Origin: Thermoplasmatota archaeon
GTDB lineage: Archaea; Thermoplasmatota; E2; DHVEG-1
Length of the DNA stretch: 7,642 bases
Assembly (NCBI GenBank): GCA_030612095.1
Contig: JAUWOO010000086.1
Span: 1-7,642 of the forward strand
Direction of reading: 5' to 3'
In this document: piece after piece, positions 1 through 6,634 of the stretch
How positions within the stretch are numbered: position 1 is the stretch's first letter
Layout of the letters: each line of letters begins with the position of its first letter
Position numbers and translations under genes: made by a program
The notes under the pieces: model-generated
Database searches by the model: none
The model's input: only the letters and a program-made list of their open reading frames with translations
Told to the model about the DNA's origin: nothing

Positions 1-677
1 GGTATGCCTGCTGCTGCCTGCCGCTCAGCTTTAGGACCAACATGAGCTACGATCCATTTACCATCAACATATGCTTCACCTTCACCCTCTAGCATGAAGT
101 ATCCCATAGAGTCATACCATTTTTTCACGACCGGATCAACATCTATCGTTGTATCGTACCATGCCTGAATCATGTTCATTGCAAACATTTTGTATCGTGC
201 CCTTATACCAGCTGCCCTACAAAGGGCAATAAATGCAGTTATAAGATGAAAGCAAGTTCCCGTTCCTCGCCTAAATGTCACTTCGACCTCATTAAATGAC
301 AGTATTTCAAGCGGCAGTTTTTCCTTTACAAAATGAAAAGCAGCCTCTGCAAACTCACGATCAGATTTTTTATACGCACCAAGCTCATTTGCAAGAGATA
401 TTACTTCCGGAGCCCGGCAATTACAGTAAAGAGTTGGTCTGAGAAACTTCTCTTCAGAATCACAGTACTTCATTCCATCCTTATATTTAGGGAGATCATA
501 TGCCCTTTGAGGTCGTATGTACCTTTCTTTAAGAGGTTCCATCTGCCTCAATATTTTGATATCGCCAGGATTTTTTATAAGTAATTTACCTAGAGCGGTT
601 ACTCCCCCCATTATCAATTTCACCTGAGTTCTTTGAGGGATATATCCTTTTTCCTTCATTTCCCGCAAACTCGTCAT
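1..677 (-). CDS. Transglutaminase-like protein, C-terminally truncated by the window edge
   Basis: The reading frame opens at ATG 677-675 and is open for 225 codons to base 1, so the C terminus is missing. An in-frame TAA, which is also the stop of the upstream LuxE-like gene, lies just before it, leaving only 6 nt between the genes. This indicates one operon. Residues 138-161 contain a transglutaminase-like nucleophile segment, with GTGTCFH (Cys142) followed by the helix ALCRAAGIRAR. The later strand EAYVDGKW (201-208) matches the family's 'EvYvdGkW' strand. However, the position where the catalytic His normally precedes this strand is occupied by Glu197, and the usual Asp after the Trp is His212. 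Three more cysteines (72, 85, 87) lie upstream. No signal peptide is seen. The fold assignment is fairly secure, but the activity (protease, amidase or acyl transfer) is unknown. Working next to an acyl-activating enzyme, it might handle a thioester or amide product; that is inference. Confidence 0.72.
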   Translation of the reverse strand, partial: MTSLREMKEKGYIPQRTQVKLIMGGVTALGKLLIKNPGDIKILRQMEPLKERYIRPQRAYDLPKYKDGMKYCDSEEKFLRPTLYCNCRAPEVISLANELGAYKKSDREFAEAAFHFVKEKLPLEILSFNEVEVTFRRGTGTCFHLITAFIALCRAAGIRARYKMFAMNMIQAWYDTTIDVDPVVKKWYDSMGYFMLEGEGEAYVDGKWIVAHVGPKAERQAAAGI

Positions 678-683
678 AACCTT

Positions 684-2051
684 TTACCTTCCAATGTCCC
701 TTGTCATCATCGACCGCATTTCCTCTGCACATCCACGCATTTCTGCACCCGCTACACGTTTAACCTCAGGTTCCAATACTGGACCAGGGCGATCACAGAC
801 TGGGCAATGCTCGAGTAATTTTACCCTATCACCTGTTGTGATAAATCCAGGGTAGCTCGACGCTACAGAATCAAGAAACGCAAAACGACCTGATTCACCA
901 TAACCTACCTGCTCAAACTCATCATCAAGAACTATTGGTTTATAGTACGAATAAGGAACATGCAGGTAATGCCCTTCAGGACACTGAACCATCCACCCAT
1001 TACCTTCCACCATACCATATACATCTAGACAATATTTTTCGGGAATACCTAGTACGTCTTTCACTTCTTTTCTAAAATCTGCAACAGATAGGCGGACATT
1101 CTCATGAATCTTCCAACCGCCCCCAGTTGCAACACCGCATCGTTCACCAAAATCAAAACTTCGCCCTTGTGCCTTCAGCTTTTCCATTACAAAGTACAAA
1201 ATATATGGAGCACCAACAAACGTAATCTTTTCATTAGTTTTGTCATGGTATTCCAACCATTTAATAATATCATCAACCATCTGACGGGAGGCCCGTCTTG
1301 AAAATAATTTGATCAATCTGCCCTTTAGCCCCCTTCCACCACTCATCATCATCTGAATCAGTTCAGTAGTGATTTCACGGTCAATCGCCACATTCACGTT
1401 CTGTATGGCATCAAAATACACTAAACATACCTTCCCTGCATATATATTGGTTTTCTTAGGATTTGGCATCAATAGATATCCGCTGCTATCATGTTCCCAA
1501 AATGGATAGAGCATTGTAACAGCTGATTTTGCAATTGCATATTCAGACGCAAAAAAAGTCCGTTGGTCACGTGGTATAAACGTATGGCGCCCACCCGTTC
1601 CACTGCTATACGAAACAAGCATTCCTGCTTTATTGAAAGCATCTATAACCTGATCATATGTTGGTATATGCTGTTTTATTTCAATCTTTGGTAAATCACC
1701 AGTAAGAATATTTCCCAACCATGTTGCAAACTCTTTTCCATGTGGATAATCCTTAAAAAAACCGTCTGGAATGAGGGGTATTTTCACCAAATCATCTGAT
1801 GCTTTGATATCATCCGGAGATACATTATTTTCCTTGCAAAAGCCTTGATAGAACTTATTATTTGCATAATGTTGATTAAACGCAAATTTAACTGCTTTAA
1901 ACTGCAGTTGCTCTGCCTCTTTCAAAGGGATGCGGAAAAGATCTTTTGGTTTATAAAGAGCCTCATCAGCAGGAGTCCAAGTATTTATTGGAGGGATATA
2001 CTTGTCCACACATTTATTAAACTTATCAATATACTCATCAAATCCAATCAT
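684..2051 (-). CDS. LuxE/PaaK-like adenylate-forming enzyme (acyl-protein synthetase family)
   Basis: This 455-residue protein has the motifs of the acyl-adenylate superfamily in LuxE-like form. They are a phosphate-binding loop YSSGTGGRH (148-156), a GGGWK turn (310-314), the YGMVEGNG segment (345-352, equivalent to the YG-x-TE motif) and TGDR (406-409). A CPVC knuckle (416-419) follows near the C terminus, as in coenzyme-F390/phenylacetate-ligase relatives. The family activates a carboxylate with ATP and passes the acyl group to a thiol (a protein Cys or CoA); the substrate here cannot be read from sequence. The start ATG at 2051 has a good Shine-Dalgarno AGGAGC (minus strand, 2065-2060) 8 nt upstream, and an archaeal promoter lies further up. 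The gene is cotranscribed with the transglutaminase-like gene downstream and diverges from the ribosomal operon. A cytoplasmic location is likely, since no signal or membrane segment is seen. Confidence 0.82.
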   Translation of the reverse strand: MIGFDEYIDKFNKCVDKYIPPINTWTPADEALYKPKDLFRIPLKEAEQLQFKAVKFAFNQHYANNKFYQGFCKENNVSPDDIKASDDLVKIPLIPDGFFKDYPHGKEFATWLGNILTGDLPKIEIKQHIPTYDQVIDAFNKAGMLVSYSSGTGGRHTFIPRDQRTFFASEYAIAKSAVTMLYPFWEHDSSGYLLMPNPKKTNIYAGKVCLVYFDAIQNVNVAIDREITTELIQMMMSGGRGLKGRLIKLFSRRASRQMVDDIIKWLEYHDKTNEKITFVGAPYILYFVMEKLKAQGRSFDFGERCGVATGGGWKIHENVRLSVADFRKEVKDVLGIPEKYCLDVYGMVEGNGWMVQCPEGHYLHVPYSYYKPIVLDDEFEQVGYGESGRFAFLDSVASSYPGFITTGDRVKLLEHCPVCDRPGPVLEPEVKRVAGAEMRGCAEEMRSMMTRDIGR

Positions 2052-2096
2052 TTTATTTTGCTCCTATCATGCAGCATCATGTTATCAGAAGATATT

Positions 2097-2106
2097 GTAT
2101 TTAAGC
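2097..2106 (-). promoter_or_regulatory. Probable TATA-box promoter of the LuxE-like operon
   Basis: Read on the minus strand this is GCTTAAATAC, a good match to the archaeal TATA consensus. It lies about 46 nt upstream of the ATG at 2051. Transcription would begin roughly 25 nt downstream, giving a leader of about 20-25 nt that includes the AGGAGC ribosome binding site. A second A/T stretch (2129-2150) is less box-like. Confidence 0.5.
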
Positions 2107-2223
2107 TTTTTATTATTTTTTAGTGTTTGAAAAATATATTATATTGGTCTGAAACAAATCCTAAATAATATTAACAGGGGGTTCCTTATTCAACTTTGGG
2201 CAAAAATATACCTCCCCTAAACG

Positions 2224-2233
2224 CTTAAATATA
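2224..2233 (+). promoter_or_regulatory. Probable TATA-box promoter of the rps13-rps4-rps11-rpoD operon
   Basis: CTTAAATATA, preceded by the A-rich ACG context, is the best archaeal TATA match upstream of rps13 and shares the CTTAAATA core with the divergent promoter. Initiation about 25 nt downstream would give a leader of roughly 80 nt. That leader contains a possible hairpin, AGGGAG (2271-2276) with CTCTCT (2285-2290), including one G-U pair and an 8-nt loop. A second A/T box at 2316-2327 is close enough to the start codon to give a nearly leaderless transcript, so the true start site is open. Confidence 0.45.
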
Positions 2234-2327
2234 GCTTCCCTTATTAATGGCAATACTTTCTCATATTGATAGGGAGTAGTTATGCTCTCTTACACCAGTA
2301 AGGGGTAATCTATACTAAAAATTTATA

Positions 2328-2332
2328 GAGGT
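2328..2332 (+). promoter_or_regulatory. Shine-Dalgarno site that supports the TTG start of rps13
   Basis: GAGGT lies 7 nt before the TTG at 2340. The nearby ATG at 2333 abuts the site and opens only a seven-codon frame that stops at 2356. The site therefore supports initiation at TTG 2340 and the long N-terminal extension of S13. Confidence 0.6.
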
Positions 2333-2339
2333 ATGAAAC

Positions 2340-3017
2340 TTGGACGATACACCTAAACCAAACGAAGAAGTGCCTGAGGCACCACCTGAAGAAGCTAAAG
2401 ATGAAACAATAAAGGATTTGCAACCAGAATCCGAGACGCAGGCCGAAAAAATACCTAAACAAGTCAAAGAAAAAACAGAGTTGCCCCAAGCAAAGAAAGA
2501 CTCGCAAGAGAAAGCAGGAAAAACTGAGACTGGAAAAGTCAAAAAGGAAGAAGACAAGAAAAAAGATGATTTTAGATACATTGTTAGGATTGCAAATACA
2601 GATATTGATGGTGAAAAAAAACTTGTTCGTGGATTGACTAGCATAAAAGGGGTAGGAATGCATATGAGTGCTCTTATCACTGATGAAACAGGTATTGATA
2701 GAGACATTAAGATCGGAAATCTAACAGATTCACAGATAGAAAAAATAAAAGAAGCCCTTGATGATATAGAAGAAAGCGCCCCCAAGTGGATGCTTAATCA
2801 TCGTAAAGACTACGAAACTGGAGAGGATATACATTTGATAGGTTCAGACATTGATATGCGATTAAGGGATGAAATCAATATTATGAAAAAAATCAGAAGT
2901 TATAAAGGTATAAGACATGAGAGAGGATTACCTGCTAGGGGACAACGCACTAGGGCAAATAATCGTAGTGGATTAACTCTTGGCGTATCAAAAAGAAGAG
3001 AAGATAGGAAGAAGTGA
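2340..3017 (+). CDS. rps13: 30S ribosomal protein S13 with long charged N-terminal extension
   Basis: Residues 78-225 are a normal archaeal S13. They include FRYIVRIANTDIDG (78-91), the helix-hairpin-helix GLTSIKGVGMHMS (98-110) and the basic C-terminal tail with SYKGIRHERGLPARGQRT (187-204). In the family this protein sits in the 30S head, contacting 16S rRNA and P-site tRNA. The first about 77 residues are an added low-complexity segment rich in Lys, Glu, Pro and Gln that ordinary archaeal S13 (about 150 residues) lacks. There is no in-frame ATG before the core. The TTG start is backed by GAGGT 7 nt upstream, so the extension is probably translated. The gene leads the operon; its stop is 5 nt before rps4. 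Confidence 0.93.
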   Translation: MDDTPKPNEEVPEAPPEEAKDETIKDLQPESETQAEKIPKQVKEKTELPQAKKDSQEKAGKTETGKVKKEEDKKKDDFRYIVRIANTDIDGEKKLVRGLTSIKGVGMHMSALITDETGIDRDIKIGNLTDSQIEKIKEALDDIEESAPKWMLNHRKDYETGEDIHLIGSDIDMRLRDEINIMKKIRSYKGIRHERGLPARGQRTRANNRSGLTLGVSKRREDRKK

Positions 3018-3022
3018 TTTTT

Positions 3023-3910
3023 ATGGGTAAGCCAAAGTTTTCTAGGAAAAAATATGAGACTCCAAGTCACCCGTGGCAAGCAGATCGTATTAAAGCAGAG
3101 AATGAGTTATCAAGAAAATATGGCCTCAAGAATAAAAGAGAGATCTGGAAAGCTCAGACTGCTTTGAGGAGATATCGTGGACAAGCTAGAGAATTATTAG
3201 CAAAGATAGGTGGTGGCAATCCTCAGGTCAAAAAAGAAAGTGAACAACTACTGATGCGTCTTACTAGAATGAACGTCCTACCACTAAATTCTACGTTGGA
3301 TGATGTATTGGCCTTGGAAACTGAACCAATCCTATCTCGTAGACTTCAGACTCTCACTTACCTTAAGGGTCTAGCAAGTACACCAACGCAGGCACGACAG
3401 CTTATCTCCCATGGCCATATCGCAATTGCAGACAGAAGAATAACTGTACCCAGTTATATGGTTACAAAGGATGAAGAAAGCAAGATAGGTTATGCCGTCA
3501 ATTCTCCACTAAATGATTTGCTGCATCCTGCACGTCCCAGCGCCGAGTTTAAATCGATTCCAATAAAAAAAGAGGATAAACCTGAAGAGTCCAAGGATAA
3601 ACCAACAGGAGGAAAACCAGCAAAAACAGATGACGCTAAAAAGGACATTGTAGGGGAAAAGCCTTCTGAAAAAGAAACTGCTCAGGAAAAAAAACCAGTC
3701 GAGAGTAAATCCAAGGGAAAACCGGCTGGGGCACCAGAAGGGAAACCACCTAAAACAGAGGAAAAAACTTCTGAGGATTTATCACAAAAGGGAAAACCGG
3801 CCGATTCTGAAAAACAAATTGAAAAACCTGAAGAATCCAAGGATAAACCAACAGAAGAAAAGAGTGAAGATAAAAATAAGTCAGACGATGTTAAGGAAGG
3901 AGGTAAATAA
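3023..3910 (+). CDS. rps4: 30S ribosomal protein S4 with long repetitive C-terminal tail
   Basis: Residues 1-178 match archaeal S4. They comprise the start MGKPKFSRKKYETPSHPW, the basic N-terminal domain, and the S4 RNA-binding domain around RRLQTLTYLKGLAST and QARQLISHGHIAIADRRI (about 106-160). S4 is a primary 16S rRNA binder in the 30S body. I chose ATG 3023 over the GTG at 3014 because it gives the canonical N terminus and has GGAAG (3007-3011) 11 nt upstream. Residues about 179-295 are an unusual Lys/Glu/Pro/Asp-rich tail, predicted disordered, with internal repeats (KPEESKDKPT at 186-195 and 268-277; KGKPA at 231-235 and 256-260). Archaeal S4 is usually about 170-200 residues, so this one is about half as long again. 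The Shine-Dalgarno site of rps11 lies within the last codons. Confidence 0.94.
   Translation: MGKPKFSRKKYETPSHPWQADRIKAENELSRKYGLKNKREIWKAQTALRRYRGQARELLAKIGGGNPQVKKESEQLLMRLTRMNVLPLNSTLDDVLALETEPILSRRLQTLTYLKGLASTPTQARQLISHGHIAIADRRITVPSYMVTKDEESKIGYAVNSPLNDLLHPARPSAEFKSIPIKKEDKPEESKDKPTGGKPAKTDDAKKDIVGEKPSEKETAQEKKPVESKSKGKPAGAPEGKPPKTEEKTSEDLSQKGKPADSEKQIEKPEESKDKPTEEKSEDKNKSDDVKEGGK
3578..3608 (+). repeat. Direct repeat inside the rps4 tail, copy 1
   Basis: This 31-bp unit recurs at 3824-3854 with a single mismatch (position 3589 against 3835) and encodes KPEESKDKPT in both places. The near identity at DNA level, including silent positions, suggests recent duplication within the tail. 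A second, 14-bp pair (3713-3726 and 3788-3801) encodes part of KGKPA. Confidence 0.85.
3824..3854 (+). repeat. Direct repeat inside the rps4 tail, copy 2
   Basis: Second copy of the 31-bp unit described at 3578-3608 (30 of 31 bases identical), in the same reading frame. Confidence 0.85.
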
Positions 3911-3912
3911 AT

Positions 3913-4296
3913 ATGGGAAGATGGGGAGTTGCACATATTTTTGCATCTTTTAACAATATAATTATAACAATCACAGATTTAACTGGTGCCGAGACGATTA
4001 CTCAATGCTCTGGTGGCATGGTTGCAAAGTCCGCAAAGGATGAAGGGTCTCCGTATACTGCCATGAAAGTTGCACAAGTTGCTGCAGAAGCAGCTCTTGA
4101 AAAGGGAATAGACCATGTAAACGTTAGAATTAGAGGACAAGGGGGCAATAAGGCTGGAACACCAGGACGTGGTGCCCAGGCAGCTATCCGTGCTCTTGTG
4201 AGAAGAGGTCTAAGGATAGGTAAGATAGAAGATGTTACACCCATCCCACACGACGGTTGCAGAAAGAAAGGCGGTAGACGCGGTAGACGTATTTAG
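3913..4296 (+). CDS. rps11: 30S ribosomal protein S11
   Basis: This 127-residue protein is a full-length archaeal S11. It has the N-terminal strand WGVAHIFASFNNIIITITDLTG, the central GGMVAKSAKDEGSPYTAM segment, and the conserved C terminus with GRGAQAAIRAL, IEDVTPIPHDGCR and a terminal GGRRGRRI. The family lies on the 30S platform, near the mRNA exit and the 3' end of 16S rRNA. Translation starts at ATG 3913, with a strong GGAGGT (3899-3904) 8 nt before it, and the gene begins 2 nt after rps4 stops. No added extension is seen here, unlike in S13 and S4. Confidence 0.97.
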   Translation: MGRWGVAHIFASFNNIIITITDLTGAETITQCSGGMVAKSAKDEGSPYTAMKVAQVAAEAALEKGIDHVNVRIRGQGGNKAGTPGRGAQAAIRALVRRGLRIGKIEDVTPIPHDGCRKKGGRRGRRI

Positions 4297-4306
4297 GTGA
4301 CAAAAC

Positions 4307-5116
4307 ATGAAGGTTGACGTCACAGAATTGAAACCGAAAAAAGCTGTTTTAGAAATTGAGGATACTGAACCATACTTTGTCAATTCCATAAGGAGAATAA
4401 TGCTTTCGGAATTGCCTAAACTTGCTGTAGATGATGTTATAATATATGATAATACAACTGCGCTTTTTGATGAGATTATCGCCCACCGTCTTAGTCTGGT
4501 TCCAATCCCAACTGATCTGGATCTTTTAGTACCTAGGGATGAGTGTGTCTGTAAAGGTAAAGGATGTCCAAATTGCACTGTTAGATATACATTAAGCAAG
4601 GAGGGAGAAGGCCCTGACAAAAAAGTAATTGTATGTTCTGGGGATCTTCAACCTGCTGAGAAAAGTTGGGCCATAACGGAAGATAAAATACCCATAGTAG
4701 AATTGTATAACGAGCAACGTCTAATTCTTGAAGTAGAAGCCGTTCTTGGATGTGGAAGAGACCATGCAAAATGGCAACCCGTTCAGGCTCCAGGATATAG
4801 ATTTATTCCAACTATAGAGATTGACAAGAAGCGAATGGACGAAGCAAAAGAATTCATAAACGAACTTCCAGAAGGACTTGTTAAATTAAAGGGAGATAAA
4901 CTAGAGATAAACGATATTAAAAACATGTCTGTACTTGAATCATACATTGATAAAACCAACGCAGATTTCATTACCATCAAGAGAGATTCAAGTAAGATAA
5001 TATTCAGTTTTGAAACCGATGGATCATTGAAAACGGAAGATGCGCTTAAAAAATCTGCAAAAATCCTTGAGGAGAAATATGCAGAGTTTGGTAAATTGCT
5101 TAAGAAAATAAAGTAA
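4307..5116 (+). CDS. rpoD: DNA-directed RNA polymerase subunit D (Rpo3)
   Basis: This 269-residue archaeal homologue of bacterial alpha and eukaryotic RPB3 forms the assembly platform of RNA polymerase with subunits L, N and P. The dimerisation domain is recognisable from VNSIRRIMLSELPKLAVD (25-42) and IAHRLSLVPIPTD (58-70), followed by the usual small cysteine motif CVCKGKGCPNC (80-90). The insertion domain D3 (about 165-222) has the expected shape, including LPEGLVKLKGDKLEI. It has no cysteine at all, so neither ferredoxin-like [4Fe-4S] cluster known from some archaeal RpoD proteins can be held there. The C-terminal dimerisation helix ends the protein. The start has AGGTGA (4295-4300) overlapping the rps11 stop, 6 nt before ATG. 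It is the last gene of the operon visible here. Confidence 0.95.
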   Translation: MKVDVTELKPKKAVLEIEDTEPYFVNSIRRIMLSELPKLAVDDVIIYDNTTALFDEIIAHRLSLVPIPTDLDLLVPRDECVCKGKGCPNCTVRYTLSKEGEGPDKKVIVCSGDLQPAEKSWAITEDKIPIVELYNEQRLILEVEAVLGCGRDHAKWQPVQAPGYRFIPTIEIDKKRMDEAKEFINELPEGLVKLKGDKLEINDIKNMSVLESYIDKTNADFITIKRDSSKIIFSFETDGSLKTEDALKKSAKILEEKYAEFGKLLKKIK

Positions 5117-5146
5117 AGCTCAGAAACTATATTTTACCGAAACATC

Positions 5147-5153
5147 TTTTATG
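5147..5153 (+). promoter_or_regulatory. Possible TATA box of the tRNA-Pro gene
   Basis: TTTTATG, preceded by CGAAAC that could act as a BRE, lies about 30 nt before the tRNA, the usual distance for an archaeal tRNA promoter. The match is only fair, and read-through from rpoD is also possible. Confidence 0.35.
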
Positions 5154-5155
5154 CG

Positions 5156-5173
5156 TTTTCTATTTTTTATTTT
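5156..5173 (+). terminator. T-rich stretch, possible rpoD operon terminator
   Basis: The non-template strand has successive T runs (TTTT, TTTTTT, TTTT) 40-57 nt after the rpoD stop, the kind of oligo-T signal that ends transcription in archaea. It also lies between the tRNA promoter candidate and the tRNA, so termination may be incomplete or not used. Confidence 0.35.
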
Positions 5174-5181
5174 GCGAATTT

Positions 5182-5254
5182 GGGCCTGTGGGGTAGCTTG
5201 GTATCCTTGTAGCTTCGGGGGTTACAGACTTGAGTTCAAATCTCAGCAGGCCCA
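5182..5254 (+). tRNA. tRNA-Pro (anticodon CGG)
   Basis: The cloverleaf folds by hand. The acceptor stem is GGGCCTG (5182-5188) with CAGGCCC (5247-5253), all paired, and A5254 is the discriminator base. The anticodon stem GTAGC (5209-5213) pairs with GTTAC (5221-5225) with one G-U. The loop TTCGGGG places U33 before anticodon CGG (5216-5218), with G37 as usual for tRNA-Pro. The T stem TTGAG (5230-5234) pairs with CTCAG (5242-5246) around the loop TTCAAAT. The D arm contains the GG pair at 5200-5201. There is no intron and no encoded CCA. The last 14 bp are duplicated twice downstream, so this gene looks like the integration target of the following modules. Confidence 0.95.
5241..5254 (+). repeat. 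Attachment-site core, copy 1 (3' end of tRNA-Pro)
   Basis: TCTCAGCAGGCCCA covers the last T-loop base, the 3' strand of the T stem, the 3' strand of the acceptor stem and the discriminator base. It recurs exactly at 6675-6688 and 7506-7519. Integrases that use the 3' half of tRNA genes leave just this pattern. The tRNA copy does not share the 40 bp that precede the core in the other two copies. Confidence 0.85.
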
Positions 5255-5282
5255 TCAGTAACAATTGATGCTGAAAGTGGTC

Positions 5283-5309
5283 TTTTATAAAAGGATAGAT
5301 TTATTAATA
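5283..5309 (+). promoter_or_regulatory. Promoter region of the ATPase gene, possibly leaderless
   Basis: Two TATA-like boxes are present: TTTTATAAAA (5283-5292) and TTTATTAATA (5300-5309). The second is centred about 27 nt before the GTG at 5332. No Shine-Dalgarno sequence is seen between it and the start, so a leaderless mRNA starting at or next to the GTG is likely. Confidence 0.45.
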
Positions 5310-5331
5310 AGTAGTCTTATACATAATACCA

Positions 5332-6618
5332 GTGAATAAAGTTACTGAGTTTAAATATATCATAAAAGAATTCCATGAATTTGATTTCCCAAAAATAATG
5401 CCTAGAGATCTAAACATTCCTGAAACCAGTAAAATAATCAGCATAATTGGATCAAGGAGAGCGGGAAAAACATTCTATTTCTACCAAATCATCCAAAATC
5501 TTCTAAAAAATGACATATCAAAAGAAAACATATTGTACATAAACTTTGAAGATGACCGGCTTTTACCATTAGAAGTTGATGAACTCAACGATTTAATAGA
5601 AGCATATTATGAATTATATCCTGATTCTAAAAAACAGAAAAAATATTTCTTTTTCGATGAAGTACAAAACATAAAAAATTGGGAGATATTTGTTAGAAGA
5701 ATATGTGACAAAGAAAAAATAAAAATCTATATCACCGGCTCCAGCTCAAAACTATTAAGTAAAGAAATAGCAACCAGCTTGCGTGGGAGAACTCTCACTT
5801 TTCATTTACATCCACTCAGCTTCAACGAGTTTTTAAAATTTAAAAATGTCAAGATGGAGAAAAACTATGAATATTCCAGTCAAAGATACAAAATAAAAAA
5901 TCTATTTGAAGAATATCTCAATTTTGGAGGATTCCCGGAAGTAGCATTATCTGAAAAATTAAAACAAGAAATACTGTCAGATTACTATGAAATGTTTATA
6001 TATCGAGATCTTGTAGAACGATTTTCAATAAGAAATACAAGGCTATTAAAAATGCTAACAAAATATTTAATCACAAATATATCATCAATTTTTAGCATAA
6101 ATTCGTATTATAACTCCACTAAAAAAGAAATGAAAGTAAGCAAAGAAACAATATTGGAATACATATCACATTTATCAGATATAAATCTAATTTACCTTGT
6201 TCCAATATTTAGCTACTCACTAAAAGTTCAACAAGTAAACCCAAGCAAAACATACTGTATAGACACAGGCCTTAGAAATGCTGTTGCATTAAAATTCTCA
6301 GAAGATGTTGGAAGACTTACAGAAAACATTGTTTACATAGAACTTAAAAGAAGGGGAAAAGAAATATTTTATTGGAAAAACAAACAAGAAATAGATTTTG
6401 TAATTAAAGAAAAAAACAATAAATTAACAGCTATAAACGTAAATTATACAGATAAAATAAATGAACGAGAGATTAAGGGACTGCGAGAATTTCAAAAGGA
6501 ATACAAGTCAAAAATAAATGAACTACTCATATTATCAAAAAACTTGGAAGAGAAAAAAGAGGGAATAAACATTATACCAATTTGGAAATGGCTACTTACA
6601 ACATCAAATAAAAAATAA
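5332..6618 (+). CDS. Stand-alone AAA-family ATPase with C-terminal DUF4143 domain
   Basis: This 428-residue protein is of the archaeal/bacterial ATPase type that pairs an AAA_14 domain with DUF4143. Walker A is GSRRAGKT (40-47), Walker B is FFFDEVQ (106-112, with Asp109 and Glu110), and a sensor-type strand ITGSSS lies at 134-139. The C-terminal half has the DUF4143 signatures YCIDTGLRNAV (308-318), ENIVYIELKRRG (331-342) and EIDFV (353-357). DUF4143 is thought to be a PD-(D/E)xK nuclease-like fold. Here the expected E-x-K after EIDFV reads N-V-N (369-371), so cleavage activity is doubtful; similar losses occur, as I recall, in other archaeal members. The role is unknown; such genes are frequent in accessory regions. 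Start codon GTG 5332 has no Shine-Dalgarno site. The gene is strikingly A-rich compared with the ribosomal operon. It fills module 1. Confidence 0.88.
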   Translation: MNKVTEFKYIIKEFHEFDFPKIMPRDLNIPETSKIISIIGSRRAGKTFYFYQIIQNLLKNDISKENILYINFEDDRLLPLEVDELNDLIEAYYELYPDSKKQKKYFFFDEVQNIKNWEIFVRRICDKEKIKIYITGSSSKLLSKEIATSLRGRTLTFHLHPLSFNEFLKFKNVKMEKNYEYSSQRYKIKNLFEEYLNFGGFPEVALSEKLKQEILSDYYEMFIYRDLVERFSIRNTRLLKMLTKYLITNISSIFSINSYYNSTKKEMKVSKETILEYISHLSDINLIYLVPIFSYSLKVQQVNPSKTYCIDTGLRNAVALKFSEDVGRLTENIVYIELKRRGKEIFYWKNKQEIDFVIKEKNNKLTAINVNYTDKINEREIKGLREFQKEYKSKINELLILSKNLEEKKEGINIIPIWKWLLTTSNKK

Positions 6619-6634
6619 AACCATCATAAATCAC

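Noticed and set aside
333..584. Plus-strand open frame of 83 codons
   Set aside because: It lies opposite the transglutaminase-like gene and encodes no recognisable protein; the minus frame carries clear motifs.
2271..2290. Possible hairpin AGGGAG/CTCTCT in the rps13 leader, perhaps an autoregulatory site
   Set aside because: It has only six pairs including one G-U and an eight-base loop, and no resemblance to a known ribosomal protein binding site. It could arise by chance.
2333..2356. Seven-codon frame beginning at the ATG just before rps13
   Set aside because: The ATG abuts the GAGGT site rather than being spaced from it, and the frame overlaps rps13. A leader peptide cannot be excluded, but nothing supports one.
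2315..2785. Long minus-strand open frame (156 codons) opposite rps13
   Set aside because: It is a Ser/Phe-rich reverse image of the rps13 coding sequence, with no family resemblance and no regulatory signals.
4002..4244. Minus-strand open frame opposite rps11
   Set aside because: It is antisense to a highly conserved ribosomal gene, with Pro/Ala/Leu-rich shadow composition.
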